Shown one piece after another: positions 20,995 to 29,811 of a stretch of DNA of 47,553 nt. Location: the NCBI GenBank assembly GCA_019635275.1, contig JAHBZV010000021.1, positions 1 through 47,553 on the forward strand, written 5' to 3'. A program made the position numbers and the translations under genes. This DNA comes from Burkholderiaceae bacterium (lineage in GTDB: Bacteria; Pseudomonadota; Gammaproteobacteria; Burkholderiales; Burkholderiaceae_E). The notes under the pieces are model-generated. The model saw only the letters and a list, made by a program, of their open reading frames with translations. It made no database searches and had not been told where the DNA came from. Every line of letters starts with the position of its first letter. Within the stretch, counting starts at the first letter, position 1.

Positions 20995-21750
20995 TCAGAG
21001 GTTGCAGAGGGCGAGCTCGAAGTCGACGCTGCCCTCGAACGGCCGCGGACGCAGGTCGCCGTCCTGGCTGGTGAAGCGGATCCACAGCAGGTACTTGTTG
21101 GCACTGATCTCGGGGATCGCGCCCGTGGCGGGATCGAGCCGGACCTGCACCATCTGGTAACTCTTGCCGCCGAGCGGCTGCTGGTAGCTGCCCTGCTGCG
21201 CCGTGAGCGCCGAGCGCTGCGCGCTCTCGCGCAGCAGCTTGAGCACGATCGCGAGGCTGTCGTACAGCGGCCTGAACGGCGCGGCCCAGGCGGCGATGTC
21301 GCGCTGTCGCGCTTCGTGGTGGCGGTGCTGCCACGCGTAGTACGACGGCAGGTCGAACTCGCAGGCGCCGCCGGCGATGATCGTGCGGCTGCGAATGCTC
21401 ATCAGCCACTCGTTGTCGCGCAGGTGCTGCCCGCTCTTTCCCGTGATGGAGCCGAGCTCGCGTGCGGCGTCGTCGATTTCCTCGAGGATCCGCTCGAGCG
21501 CTTCGACGGAGACTTCCGGGTTGTTCCGGAACGCCATCAGGGCCTGCCGTTGCCGCTCGAGCTCCTGCAGCAGGTCGGACTTCAGGTCGGCGCGGGCCGC
21601 GACGTCGAGGATCTCGAACAGCGTCACCAGGGCGACGTGGTGATCGAGGGCATGCTCCTGCGCCGCGAAGAACTCGAGGCGTTCGAACAGGTCTTCGAGC
21701 CGCAACAGGGTCCGGATGCGTTCGTTCAGCGGGTACTCGTACAGGATCAA
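20995..21750 (-). CDS. zapD: Cell division protein ZapD (DUF1342)
   Basis: ZapD cross-links FtsZ filaments into bundles at the Z ring. The 251-residue product has the highly conserved N-terminal [26 protein letters not shown], a helical domain and the C-terminal beta-rich domain ending FELALCNL. I chose a TTG start at 21750. It yields [11 protein letters not shown], the family N terminus as I remember it, and an AGGA ribosome site (21758-21761 on the + strand) lies 7 bases upstream. The open frame continues to 21897 but encodes residues unlike the family. Length equals the E. coli protein (247) within a few residues. Confidence 0.93.
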   Translation of the reverse strand: MILYEYPLNERIRTLLRLEDLFERLEFFAAQEHALDHHVALVTLFEILDVAARADLKSDLLQELERQRQALMAFRNNPEVSVEALERILEEIDDAARELGSITGKSGQHLRDNEWLMSIRSRTIIAGGACEFDLPSYYAWQHRHHEARQRDIAAWAAPFRPLYDSLAIVLKLLRESAQRSALTAQQGSYQQPLGGKSYQMVQVRLDPATGAIPEISANKYLLWIRFTSQDGDLRPRPFEGSVDFELALCNL

Positions 21751-21757
21751 GGTACCG

Positions 21758-21761
21758 TCCT
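21758..21761 (-). promoter_or_regulatory. zapD: Ribosome binding site that decides the zapD TTG start
   Basis: On the - strand AGGA lies 7 bases before TTG 21750-21748. No comparable site precedes in-frame alternatives further upstream that I examined, so it supports a non-ATG start for zapD. Confidence 0.55.
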
Positions 21762-21901
21762 GGGCCACAGTCGGGATTCGCCGCGAACTCGCCGCGACCG
21801 CGAGACCGCGCGCGTGTCGCGCTTCGTGCGCGAAGACGCACGAATTCTGGCGCAAAGACATTCGCTTGACAAACCCGGCGCCGCTCGCAATGCGCACCGC
21901 A

Positions 21902-22564
21902 TCAGGCGCCTCGCAGATAGCGACGATGCAGCGTCTCGACCTGCGCGTCCAGCGCAGCGGGCGCGCCGCCGTTGTCGATCACGTCGTCGGCAGCGGCGAG
22001 TCGCTGCTCGCGGCTCGCCTGTGCAGCGAGGATCGTCTGCACCCGTTCGCGGCTCAGGCCGCTGCGACGCATGACCCGCTCGACCTGCACCTCGACCGGG
22101 CAGTCGACGACGAGGACCCGGTCGACACCGCCGACGCGGTCTCCCGACTCGACCAGCAGGGGTACGACCAGCATCGCGTAGGGACCTTCGGCCGCCTCGA
22201 GACGACGCCGCGACTCGGCGCGGATCATCGGGTGCAGGATCGCTTCGAGCTTGCGTCGCGCCGCCGGGTTCTCGAAGGCGCGCTCGCGCATCGCGTCGCG
22301 ATCGAGTGCGCCGTCGGCCCGGATCACGCGCTCGCCGAACTCGGCGCGGATCGCCGCGATCGCTGCGCCGCCCGGACCGGTGAGCTCGTGCGCGATCGCA
22401 TCGGTGTCGACGATCGCTGCGCCGCGCGCGGCGAACAGGTCGGCGACGGTGCTCTTGCCGCTTCCGATGCCGCCGGTCAGCCCGACCAGGAGGCGCCGTG
22501 TGCGCGGCGCCGCGGCGCCATCGCGCGACGACGACTCGGTGGCGGAGGCGGGCCCTGGACTCAT
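21902..22564 (-). CDS. coaE: Dephospho-CoA kinase
   Basis: CoaE phosphorylates dephospho-CoA in the last step of coenzyme A synthesis. The 220-residue product has the P-loop [11 protein letters not shown] (about 29-39), followed by [12 protein letters not shown] with the substrate-binding [10 protein letters not shown]. It also has LHPMIRAE and [24 protein letters not shown], and the lid segment MRRSGLSRE. The first ~22 residues are a low-complexity Ser/Ala/Arg-rich extension before the conserved part, so a later start is possible, but no better ATG is apparent. It is followed by 151 bases without a gene before zapD. Confidence 0.95.
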   Translation of the reverse strand: MSPGPASATESSSRDGAAAPRTRRLLVGLTGGIGSGKSTVADLFAARGAAIVDTDAIAHELTGPGGAAIAAIRAEFGERVIRADGALDRDAMRERAFENPAARRKLEAILHPMIRAESRRRLEAAEGPYAMLVVPLLVESGDRVGGVDRVLVVDCPVEVQVERVMRRSGLSRERVQTILAAQASREQRLAAADDVIDNGGAPAALDAQVETLHRRYLRGA

Positions 22565-22607
22565 CGGGCGAGTCTAACAGCGCGCCCGCGCAGGCCCCGC
22601 TCGCGAG

Positions 22608-23459
22608 TCAGCCGATGCCGAACAGCCTGCCCAGCGGCTCGCGGAAGTACAGTGCCAGCAGTCCCGCGCCGGCGAGGTAGGGGCCGAACGGGATCGGCAC
22701 CTCGCGTCCGTGGCGGGCCACGACGATCAGCGCGACGCCGACCACGGCGCCGACCACGGAAGCCAGCAGGATCACGGCCGGCAGCGCGGTCCAGCCGAAC
22801 CAGGCGCCCAGCGCCGCGAGCAGCTTGAAGTCGCCGTAGCCCATGCCTTCCTTGCCGGTCGCCAGCTTGAACAGCCAGTAGATCGTCCACAGGCTCAGGT
22901 AGCCGGCCATCGCGCCGATCACGGCGGCGGGCAGCGGCGCGAACACGCCCCACAGGTTGAGCAGCAGGCCCAGCCAGAGCAGCGGCAGCGTCATGTTGTC
23001 GGGCAGCAGGTGCGTGTCGAAGTCGATGAACGTCAGCGCGATCAGGAACGCGGTGAGCACGACGGCACCCAGGCCGGCGGCGGTCGCGCCGAAGCGCCAG
23101 ATGGCCACCGCGCTGAGCACTGCCGTGGCGAGCTCGACGATCGGGTAGCGCGCCGGAATCGCCGCACCGCACGCGGTGCACTTGCCCCGCTGCAGCAGCC
23201 AGCTGACCAGCGGAATGTTCTCCAGCGCGCCGATCCGGTGCCCGCAGGCAGGGCAGTGCGAGTGCGGAACGACCAGGTTGTATCGCTCGGAGGGCGGGGC
23301 CTCCTCGCCGCGCAACTCGGCGGCCTCCGCGGCCCAGGCCCGCTCGAGCATCTTCGGCACGCGGTGAATCACCACGTTCAGGAAGCTGCCGAGCAGCAGC
23401 CCGAAGACGGCAGCCGCGGTGACGGCGAGCGGTGCGGAATGTTGCAGGGTCTCGATCAT
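22608..23459 (-). CDS. pilD: Type IV prepilin peptidase / N-methyltransferase
   Basis: PilD cleaves the leader of type IV prepilins and N-methylates the new end at the inner membrane. The 283-residue product has the two CxxC zinc pairs (Cys69/Cys72 in CPACG and Cys94/Cys97 in CTACG), which mark the bifunctional form. The catalytic [13 protein letters not shown] in IDFDTHLLPD (Asp146/Asp148) and GYGDFK (Asp210). About eight membrane helices are visible. It lies upstream of coaE on the same strand with 43 bases between the genes. pilC and pilB are found further upstream, separated by a reductase on the other strand. Confidence 0.95.
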   Translation of the reverse strand: MIETLQHSAPLAVTAAAVFGLLLGSFLNVVIHRVPKMLERAWAAEAAELRGEEAPPSERYNLVVPHSHCPACGHRIGALENIPLVSWLLQRGKCTACGAAIPARYPIVELATAVLSAVAIWRFGATAAGLGAVVLTAFLIALTFIDFDTHLLPDNMTLPLLWLGLLLNLWGVFAPLPAAVIGAMAGYLSLWTIYWLFKLATGKEGMGYGDFKLLAALGAWFGWTALPAVILLASVVGAVVGVALIVVARHGREVPIPFGPYLAGAGLLALYFREPLGRLFGIG

Positions 23460-23654
23460 CGCGCGAGCTTAGCGTAGGCCATGGTGAGGTGCCGAGCCCC
23501 GGGGGCTCGTTGTCCGACGGTGCGCTCCCGGCACGGGAAAGTCCACGGCCGCGTCCCCGACCGGAAGCTTCGGCGGCACCGGCGGCCGCGCGGTGTCTCG
23601 CCTGCGCATCGTCTCGCGGCGGGCCGCCGGTTCGCCGGCGCGCAGGCCCTTTGG

Positions 23655-23660
23655 TACGAT
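23655..23660 (+). promoter_or_regulatory. Candidate -10 element for the PanE-like gene
   Basis: TACGAT stands out in a GC-rich 254-base divergent region between pilD and the reductase. A weak TTCGCC (23631-23636) lies 18 bases upstream. This would give a leader of about 47 bases. The rest of the region (23460-23713) shows only GC-rich partial palindromes, such as GAGCCCCGGGGGCTC near its pilD end. Confidence 0.3.
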
Positions 23661-23713
23661 CGGCGCGCCTTGGCGGTCCTCCGCGCAAGGCGTCCACCGG
23701 ACGGGGTGAACGG

Positions 23714-24643
23714 ATGGCGAAAGTGGCGATCGTCGGATGCGGTGCCATGGGCTCGGTCTATGCCGGCCTGATGGCTTCGGCCGGTCACGAAGTGCACGCC
23801 GTGACGCTCTGGCAACCGCACGTCGAAGCGATCCGCGCCCGCGGCCTGCGCGTGAGCGGCTTCAGCGGCGACCGGACCGTGAGGCTGGCGAGCGCCTCGG
23901 TGACGACCGACGGCATCGGCCCTTGCGACCTGGTCGTGATCGCGACCAAGGCGTTCGACGTCGAAGCGGCGGCGCAGTCGTGCAGGGGGCTGATCGGCCC
24001 CGCCACGGTCGTCCAGACGATCCAGAACGGCCTGGGCTCGCCCGAACGCGTCGCCATGCACGTCGATCCGGATCGGCTCGCGGTCGGTGTGGTCGGCGGC
24101 TACGGTGCTTCGATCCCCGAGTGGGGCCACGCGCATCACAACGGGCTCGAGGTCACCTGGTTCGGGCGGTATGCCGGGCTGCCGAAGGAGCGGCTCGAGG
24201 CGGCCGCCCGGATCTGGCGCTCGTCCGGCTTCGACGTCGCCCTTCACGACGACGTGAAGAGCATGGTGTGGAAGAAGGTGATCATGAACGTCGCCTATTC
24301 CGGAACCGCGTGCCTCACGGGCCTGACGATCGGACAGATCCTCGAGAACGGCGATGCCTGGGCGGTCGCCTCCGCCTGTTCGCTGGAGGCCGTGCAGGTT
24401 GCCGGCGCCCTGCGGGTGGAGCTGGGTCTCGCCGACCCGATCGCGCACGTCCGGAACCTCGGCTCCAGGATCCCGCGTGCCCGACCGTCGATGCTGCTCG
24501 ACGCCATGGCGGGTCGACGCGGCGAGGTCGACGCCATCAACGGGGCGATCTCGCGGCTCGGCGCCGAACTGGGCGTGCCCACGCCGGTGAACGACGTGGT
24601 CGTGCAGCTGATCAGGGCGCGCGAGAGCCTTCTCGGAACCTGA
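23714..24643 (+). CDS. 2-dehydropantoate 2-reductase family protein
   Basis: The 309-residue product has the ketopantoate reductase (ApbA/PanE) fold. It shows an N-terminal Rossmann motif VGCGAMGSVYAG (about 7-18), a lysine and asparagine in IATKAFD and IQNGLG, the MVWKKVIMN helix with the catalytic lysine (187/188), and the GEVDAINGAI substrate segment. It would reduce 2-dehydropantoate with NADPH for pantothenate synthesis. PanE relatives of other substrate use are common, and nothing nearby fixes the substrate. It lies alone on the + strand between pilD and pilC, which is unusual for a pil locus. Confidence 0.85.
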   Translation: MAKVAIVGCGAMGSVYAGLMASAGHEVHAVTLWQPHVEAIRARGLRVSGFSGDRTVRLASASVTTDGIGPCDLVVIATKAFDVEAAAQSCRGLIGPATVVQTIQNGLGSPERVAMHVDPDRLAVGVVGGYGASIPEWGHAHHNGLEVTWFGRYAGLPKERLEAAARIWRSSGFDVALHDDVKSMVWKKVIMNVAYSGTACLTGLTIGQILENGDAWAVASACSLEAVQVAGALRVELGLADPIAHVRNLGSRIPRARPSMLLDAMAGRRGEVDAINGAISRLGAELGVPTPVNDVVVQLIRARESLLGT

Positions 24644-24688
24644 GGCGGGCGGGCCCCGCGGCCGGTCGCCCCGAGGCTCCCGCGTCGC

Positions 24689-25933
24689 CTACACCACCTG
24701 CCCCAGCTTGAAGATCGGCAGGTACATCGCGACCACCAGGCCGCCGATCAGCGTGCCGAGCACGACCATGATCATCGGCTCGAGCAGGCTGGACAGGCCT
24801 TCGACGGCCTCGTCGACTTCGCGCTCGAAGATGTCGGCCGCCTTGGACAGCATCGAGTCGAGCGAGCCCGACTCCTCGCCGATCGCCGACATCTGCAGCA
24901 CCATGTTCGGGAACACCTGCGCGTTCTGCATCGACACGGTCAGGCTCGTGCCGGTCGACACCTCCTGCTGGATGCGCTTCGTCGCCATCAGGTAGACGTG
25001 GTTGCCCGAGGCGCCTCCGACCGAGTCGAGCGCCTCGACCAGCGGCACCCCGGCTGCGAACATCGTCGACAGCGTCCGCAGCCACCGGGCGATGGTCGCC
25101 TTCTCGACGACGGGGCCGAAAACGGGCAGCTTGAGCAGCAGCCGGTCCATCGCCATCTGGACCTTCGGCGATCGCCGCCAGGCCTGGAGCAGGAAATACA
25201 GGCCGCCCCCGATCGCGCCGAAGATCAGGTACCAGTACTTCACGAAGAAGTCCGACATCGCGATCACGACCAGCGTCGGCGCCGGCAGGTCGGCGCCGAA
25301 GTTCGAGAACACCTCCTTGAACGCCGGCACCACGAACAGCATGATCACTGCGACGACGATGAACGCGACGATCAGCACTGCGACCGGGTAGAACAGCGCC
25401 GACTTGATCTTGCCCTTGATGGCGACCATCTTTTCCTTGTAGCTCGCCAGCCGGTCGAGCAGGTCGTCAAGGATGCCGGCCTGCTCTCCCGCGCCCACCA
25501 GGTTGCAGAACAGCGAGTCGAAGTACAGCGGATACTTCCGGAACGCCTGCGACAACGATGTGCCGGTCTCGACGTCGGCACGGATGTCGGTGAACAGCTT
25601 CGACACCGACGCGTTGTTGGTTCCGCGCGCGACGATGTCGAACGACTGCAGCAGCGGAACGCCGGCCTTCATCATCGTCGCGAGCTGGCGCGTGAACAGC
25701 GTGATGTCCTTTTCGCCGATCCGCCGGCCCTTCTTGGGGCGCCGCTTGGTCGTCTTGGTGACCGAGATGCCCTGGCGGCGCAGCGTGGTCTGGACGATGG
25801 CCGGGCCGCTCGCCCGCATCTCGCCGCGAATCACCTTGCCGGCGCGGTCGCGCCCCTCCCAGACGAAGGTATGTTCCTTGGGCGCCGCGGCGCGGGGTGC
25901 ACCCATTGCCCGGGTGGTAGCGGTCGTAGCCAT
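24689..25933 (-). CDS. pilC: Type IV pilus inner-membrane platform protein PilC
   Basis: PilC is the GspF-type platform protein on which the pilus motors act. The 414-residue product has a basic cytoplasmic N-terminal segment (WEGRDRAGKVIRGEM), two repeated GspF domains (about residues 75-200 and 280-400), and three main membrane helices. These include the hydrophobic PVAVLIVAFIVVAVIMLFVVP stretch (about 175-195) and the C-terminal MIMVVLGTLIGGLVVAMYLP helix. The ATG at 25933 lies 46 bases after the pilB stop, so both are probably in one transcript, in the order pilB-pilC. Confidence 0.95.
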   Translation of the reverse strand: MATTATTRAMGAPRAAAPKEHTFVWEGRDRAGKVIRGEMRASGPAIVQTTLRRQGISVTKTTKRRPKKGRRIGEKDITLFTRQLATMMKAGVPLLQSFDIVARGTNNASVSKLFTDIRADVETGTSLSQAFRKYPLYFDSLFCNLVGAGEQAGILDDLLDRLASYKEKMVAIKGKIKSALFYPVAVLIVAFIVVAVIMLFVVPAFKEVFSNFGADLPAPTLVVIAMSDFFVKYWYLIFGAIGGGLYFLLQAWRRSPKVQMAMDRLLLKLPVFGPVVEKATIARWLRTLSTMFAAGVPLVEALDSVGGASGNHVYLMATKRIQQEVSTGTSLTVSMQNAQVFPNMVLQMSAIGEESGSLDSMLSKAADIFEREVDEAVEGLSSLLEPMIMVVLGTLIGGLVVAMYLPIFKLGQVV

Positions 25934-25979
25934 CAGTGTCTGCCTCTCGATGTCGCTCGATGTCCCGGCCCGGCGCCGG

Positions 25980-27704
25980 TCATTCGTTGGTGACGCCCAG
26001 CACCTCTTCGATGCTGGTCAAGCCCTGCATCACCTTCATCAGGCCGGAGCGGCGCAGGTCGCGCACGCCCTCGATCTGAGCCTGCCTGGCGATCTGCAAC
26101 GCGTTTCCGTTGGCCAGGATGATCTTCTGCGTTTCTTCGGAGATCGGCATGACCTGGTAGATGCCGACCCGGCCCTTGTAGCCCGAGCCGCCACAACGCT
26201 CGCAGCCGGCGGCGCGGTACGGCACCCAGGAGCCGTCCAGGTCCGACTCGACGAATCCGATCTTCAGCAGCGCGGCCTCGTCGATCTCGTGCGGCTGCTT
26301 GCAGCTGCACAGCCGCCGGGCGAGCCGCTGCGCGGTGATCAGGATCACCGACGAGGCGATGTTGAACCCCGGCACGCCCATGTTCGCCAGCCTCGTCAGC
26401 GTCGTCGGCGCGTCGTTCGTGTGAAGCGTCGACAGCACCATGTGGCCGGTCTGCGCGGCCTTGATCGCGATGTCGGCGGTCTCCAGGTCGCGGATCTCGC
26501 CGACCATGATCACGTCCGGGTCCTGCCGCAGGAACGACTTCAGCGCGGCCGAGAAGGTCAGGCCGGCCTTGTCGTTGACGTTGACCTGGTTGACGCCCGG
26601 CAGGTTGATCTCGGCGGGGTCCTCGGCGGTCGAAATGTTGACGCCGGGCTCGTTCAGGATGTTCAGGCAGGTGTACAGCGACACCGTCTTGCCCGACCCC
26701 GTCGGGCCGGTGACCAGGATCATTCCGTAGGGCCTGCGGATCGCGTCGAGCAGCAACTGCTTCTGGTCGGGCTCGTAACCCAGCGCGTCGATGCCGAGCC
26801 TCGCCGACGACGGATCGAGGATCCGCATCACGATCTTCTCGCCGAACAGCGTCGGCAGCGTCGAGACGCGGAAGTCGATGGCGCGCTGGCTCGACAGCAC
26901 GATCTTCATCCGGCCGTCCTGCGGCACCCGCTTCTCGGAGATGTCGAGCCGCGAGATGACCTTGATCCGCGAGGCGAGTTTCTCCTTGATCGCCAGGGGC
27001 GGCTGTGCGACCTCCCGCAGCTCGCCATCGACGCGAAAGCGGATCCGGTAGAACTTCTCGTACGGCTCGAAGTGCACGTCCGAAGCGCCGGTCTGGATGG
27101 CGTCGATCAGGATCTTCTGCAGGAACCGGACCACCGGCGCGTCGTCGACCTCGCTGGTGTCGGGCTGGGCGGAAGGCTCGTCGGTCGTGACGTCGAGGTC
27201 GAACGAGTCCTCGACCAGGTCGCTCAGCTTGTCGGCCGCGGTTTGCCCCAGCTTTTCGACCAGGCGGGTAAGCTTGTCGTGCTCGACGACGATCGCGTCG
27301 ACGTTCGCCTGCGCCGAGAAGCGGATCCGGTCGAGCAGCTTCAGGTCGGTCGGGTCCGACACCGCCAGCGACAGTCGTCCGCCGCGCTTGCCCAGCGCCA
27401 CGACGCGCACCTCGGTGGCGAGCTTGCGGTCGAGCGCGTCGAGCGGGAGGGTCGTGACGTCGATCGCCGACAGGTCCAGCAGCGGATGGCCGAAGACCTC
27501 CGCGGCGAACTTCGCGAGCTGGCGCGCCTGCATGTGGCCGCCGCCGATGAGCTCGTCGATGAACGCGATCCCGCCGGCGTCGGCCTTGCGCTGGATGGTC
27601 GTTGCCAGGTCCAGACGCAGCATCTGGTGCTGGACCAGCGCGCGGCCGAGCCCGGCCAAAGATGTCGATTCGCCCGTGCGGGGCGCTGCGGTAGCGACTG
27701 CCAT
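25980..27704 (-). CDS. pilB: Type IV pilus assembly ATPase PilB
   Basis: PilB is the hexameric cytoplasmic ATPase that powers pilus extension. The 574-residue product begins MAVATAAPRTGESTSLAGLG with an N-terminal MshEN/GspE-N domain. It has the Walker A motif GPTGSGKT (about 333-340), the Asp box, Walker B VIMVGEIRDLETADIA, the His box GHMVLSTLHTNDA, and a zinc cysteine pair CERCGGSGYKGR near the C terminus. I chose ATG 27704; the open frame extends to 27857 but the added residues are Arg/Pro-rich and unlike the family. The 178 bases upstream show no confident promoter. Confidence 0.95.
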   Translation of the reverse strand: MAVATAAPRTGESTSLAGLGRALVQHQMLRLDLATTIQRKADAGGIAFIDELIGGGHMQARQLAKFAAEVFGHPLLDLSAIDVTTLPLDALDRKLATEVRVVALGKRGGRLSLAVSDPTDLKLLDRIRFSAQANVDAIVVEHDKLTRLVEKLGQTAADKLSDLVEDSFDLDVTTDEPSAQPDTSEVDDAPVVRFLQKILIDAIQTGASDVHFEPYEKFYRIRFRVDGELREVAQPPLAIKEKLASRIKVISRLDISEKRVPQDGRMKIVLSSQRAIDFRVSTLPTLFGEKIVMRILDPSSARLGIDALGYEPDQKQLLLDAIRRPYGMILVTGPTGSGKTVSLYTCLNILNEPGVNISTAEDPAEINLPGVNQVNVNDKAGLTFSAALKSFLRQDPDVIMVGEIRDLETADIAIKAAQTGHMVLSTLHTNDAPTTLTRLANMGVPGFNIASSVILITAQRLARRLCSCKQPHEIDEAALLKIGFVESDLDGSWVPYRAAGCERCGGSGYKGRVGIYQVMPISEETQKIILANGNALQIARQAQIEGVRDLRRSGLMKVMQGLTSIEEVLGVTNE

Positions 27705-27882
27705 CGAGCCTGCCTGGTGCCTGGTTTCTTCTGGGTCTTGAGGGGTTGCGGGACGCCTTCCGCGCAATGATGCCCCCCTCGATCGTGCGGGGGCGACGGC
27801 CGGATCGGGGGCACAGGACGAGCGGCGGCACTGCCGCCGACGAACGGCGGCGACCATGGGGCGACGATGAGACGATTCGCCC

Positions 27883-29187
27883 CTAGAAGGCGCGTTCGTC
27901 GTCTTCGGCGGCGTGCGGCGAGAGCTCGGACGGCCGCCGGCGCAGTCGCACGCTGCGGATCAGCCGGTCTTCGATCTGCTGGATCTCGACCACCAGCGGG
28001 CCGTAGCGGACGCTGGTGGCGGCTTCCGGAAGCTCGCGCAGGGTCTCGAGCAGCAGGCCGTTCAGGGTGCGCGGGCCGTCGAGCGGGAAGTGGGTGCCGA
28101 GACGGCGGTTGAGCTCGCGCAGCGGCGCGGCTCCGTCGACGGTGACCTCGTCGTCGACCCACTGCAGGGCGGCGTCCCCGCCCGGCGCCGTGGTCGTGAA
28201 CTCGCCGATGATCTCCTCGATGATGTCCTCGAGGGTCACCAGCCCGAGCACCTCGCCGTACTCGTCGATCACCAGGCCGATCCTCTGCCGGTTCTCCTGG
28301 AAGAACTGCAGCTGGCGGAACACCGGCGTGCCGCTGGGAACGAAGTAGGGCTCGGTGAGCACGGCGCGCAGGTCGTCGGCGTCGAACGACTCGTGCTGCA
28401 GCAGGCCGAGCGCACGGCGCACGTGCAGCATGCCGACGACGCGATTGATCTCGCCTTCGAACACCGGCAGCTTGTTGTGGAAGCAGGTCGCCAGCTGCTC
28501 GCGGATGCTGCGCGGATCGGTCGCGAGGTCGAGCGCCTCGATCCGGTGGCGCGGCACCATCACGTCGTCGACGGCGATCTGTTCGAGGTCGAGGAGGTTC
28601 AGCAGGATCGAGCGGTGCTTGGCAGGCATGAAGCCGCCGCTCTCGAGCACGATCGTGCGCAGCTCCTCGAGCGAGACGTTGGGCGCCTGCTGCGCCTCGG
28701 CGCTCACGCCGGCGGCCCGCAACAGGCGCCCGACGAGCAGGTTCACTGCCCAGACCGCGGGCGCCAGCGCGCGCATCAGCAGGCTCAGCGGGTAGCTGGC
28801 CGGCAGGGCGATGCGCTCCGGGAAGGTTGCCCCGATGACCTTCGGCGTGATCTCGCAAAACACGATCAGCAACAGGGCGACCAGCGTCGTTGCCACCAGG
28901 ATCACGCGATCGTCGTCGCCGAAGTAGCGGATCGCCAGCGCGGTCACGATCGCGGTGAGCGCCGTGTTGGCGATGTTGTTGCCGAGCAGGATCGTGCCGA
29001 GCAGTCGCTCGGTTTGCCCGAGCAGGCCGGCGGCGCGCCGCGCGCCGCGGCGCCCCTCCCGGACCAGGTGGCCGAGCCGGAAGCGGTTCAGCGCCATCAT
29101 CGCCGTCTCGGAGATCGAGAAGAACGCCGAGAGCAGCATCAGCAGCAGCAACGCCAGCAGCTGCAGCCAGAACGGGATCGTTTCCAA
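27883..29187 (-). CDS. CNNM / CorC-HlyC family transport-associated protein
   Basis: The architecture is DUF21 (CNNM) membrane domain (about residues 1-180, with SAFFSISETAMMALNRFRL), a CBS pair (about 190-325) and a C-terminal CorC_HlyC domain (about 345-420). The first CBS motif is DVMVPRHRIEALD and the second includes VIDEYGEVLGLVTLEDIIEEI. Such proteins are linked to magnesium or cobalt efflux; the older 'hemolysin' label is a misnomer. No ATG precedes the conserved N terminus. I chose TTG 29187, which gives METIPFWLQ; an in-frame TTG at 29205 would add six residues. Neither has a clear ribosome site. The function is inferred from the family. Confidence 0.88.
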   Translation of the reverse strand: METIPFWLQLLALLLLMLLSAFFSISETAMMALNRFRLGHLVREGRRGARRAAGLLGQTERLLGTILLGNNIANTALTAIVTALAIRYFGDDDRVILVATTLVALLLIVFCEITPKVIGATFPERIALPASYPLSLLMRALAPAVWAVNLLVGRLLRAAGVSAEAQQAPNVSLEELRTIVLESGGFMPAKHRSILLNLLDLEQIAVDDVMVPRHRIEALDLATDPRSIREQLATCFHNKLPVFEGEINRVVGMLHVRRALGLLQHESFDADDLRAVLTEPYFVPSGTPVFRQLQFFQENRQRIGLVIDEYGEVLGLVTLEDIIEEIIGEFTTTAPGGDAALQWVDDEVTVDGAAPLRELNRRLGTHFPLDGPRTLNGLLLETLRELPEAATSVRYGPLVVEIQQIEDRLIRSVRLRRRPSELSPHAAEDDERAF

Positions 29188-29270
29188 GCGTGGGAATCGT
29201 CGCAACGGGCCGGACGCCTAGCCTACCGGATTCCGGTCGCCGGGGCGCCCCCCGGAGCGCCGCGCCCGGC

Positions 29271-29276
29271 GTATCA
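29271..29276 (+). promoter_or_regulatory. Candidate -10 element immediately before the zinc-ribbon gene
   Basis: TATCAT matches five of six bases of the -10 consensus. A start 7 bases downstream would fall at or next to the ATG at 29284, implying a leaderless or near-leaderless transcript. No clear -35 is visible. Confidence 0.3.
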
Positions 29277-29283
29277 TGGCCCG

Positions 29284-29685
29284 ATGAATCCCGATGCCCT
29301 CTACGAGCGGATCGGGGCGCTCGGCTTCAGGCGCTGGTACGAGCGGCAGTTGATCGAGAGCCACCTCTGGTTCGCGACGTGCTTCCTGGCGATCATCCTG
29401 GTCGCCGCGGGGCTGGAGTTGCTCACCCTCGAAAACGGGGTGCGCGACTTTGCCTTCGACGCCGCGCTGATCGTCGGCGGCTGCGCGCTGGGCTGGCATT
29501 CGTGGCGGCGCTACGTCCGGCTGATGGTGGTCGCCGAGGCGATCGGCGCCCAGGCGTCGTGCGGCGCCTGCCAGCACTACGGTTTTCGATGCGTGTCGCT
29601 CGAGCGGCGGCGCATCCGCGCCTGCTGCCCGAAGTGCGGCAACCAGTGGCTGCTCGACGACCCGTTCGCCGCGGCGGCCTCCTGA
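29284..29685 (+). CDS. Small membrane protein with C-terminal zinc ribbon, unknown function
   Basis: The 133-residue product starts MNPDALYERIGALGFRRWYE. It has two hydrophobic helices (about 30-50 and 58-75) and a C-terminal CxxC pair (CGACQHYGFRC and CCPKCGNQW) that looks like a zinc ribbon on the cytoplasmic side. I know no named family. The gene is divergent from the CNNM gene and precedes the liv operon, but the gap of about 126 bases and a promoter-like sequence argue that livG has its own start. The conserved-looking CxxC pairs and codon use suggest a real gene. Its role is unknown. Confidence 0.7.
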   Translation: MNPDALYERIGALGFRRWYERQLIESHLWFATCFLAIILVAAGLELLTLENGVRDFAFDAALIVGGCALGWHSWRRYVRLMVVAEAIGAQASCGACQHYGFRCVSLERRRIRACCPKCGNQWLLDDPFAAAAS

Positions 29686-29736
29686 CGATGGCGCGGCCGC
29701 CTGGCGCGGCCGTCCGGCGATGCGCGCTTACCCGGA

Positions 29737-29765
29737 TTGCCGCGCCATCGGCCATTGGCCATAAT
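29737..29765 (+). promoter_or_regulatory. Candidate sigma-70 promoter of the livGFKHM operon
   Basis: TTGCCG (29737-29742) and CATAAT (29760-29765) are separated by 17 bases, a good spacing for sigma-70. A transcript from about 29772 would leave a 40-base leader before livG. This is the best -35/-10 pair I found in the window. Confidence 0.5.
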
Positions 29766-29811
29766 CCGCGCCGGAAGGCCGGCATGGCGCCTGCCCATTG
29801 ACCGCGCATCG

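Noticed and set aside
21867-21895. TTGACA with AATGCG 17 bases downstream (+ strand), upstream of zapD.
   Set aside because: The -10 is poor and it points away from zapD, into the end of coaE, so there is no gene for it to drive.
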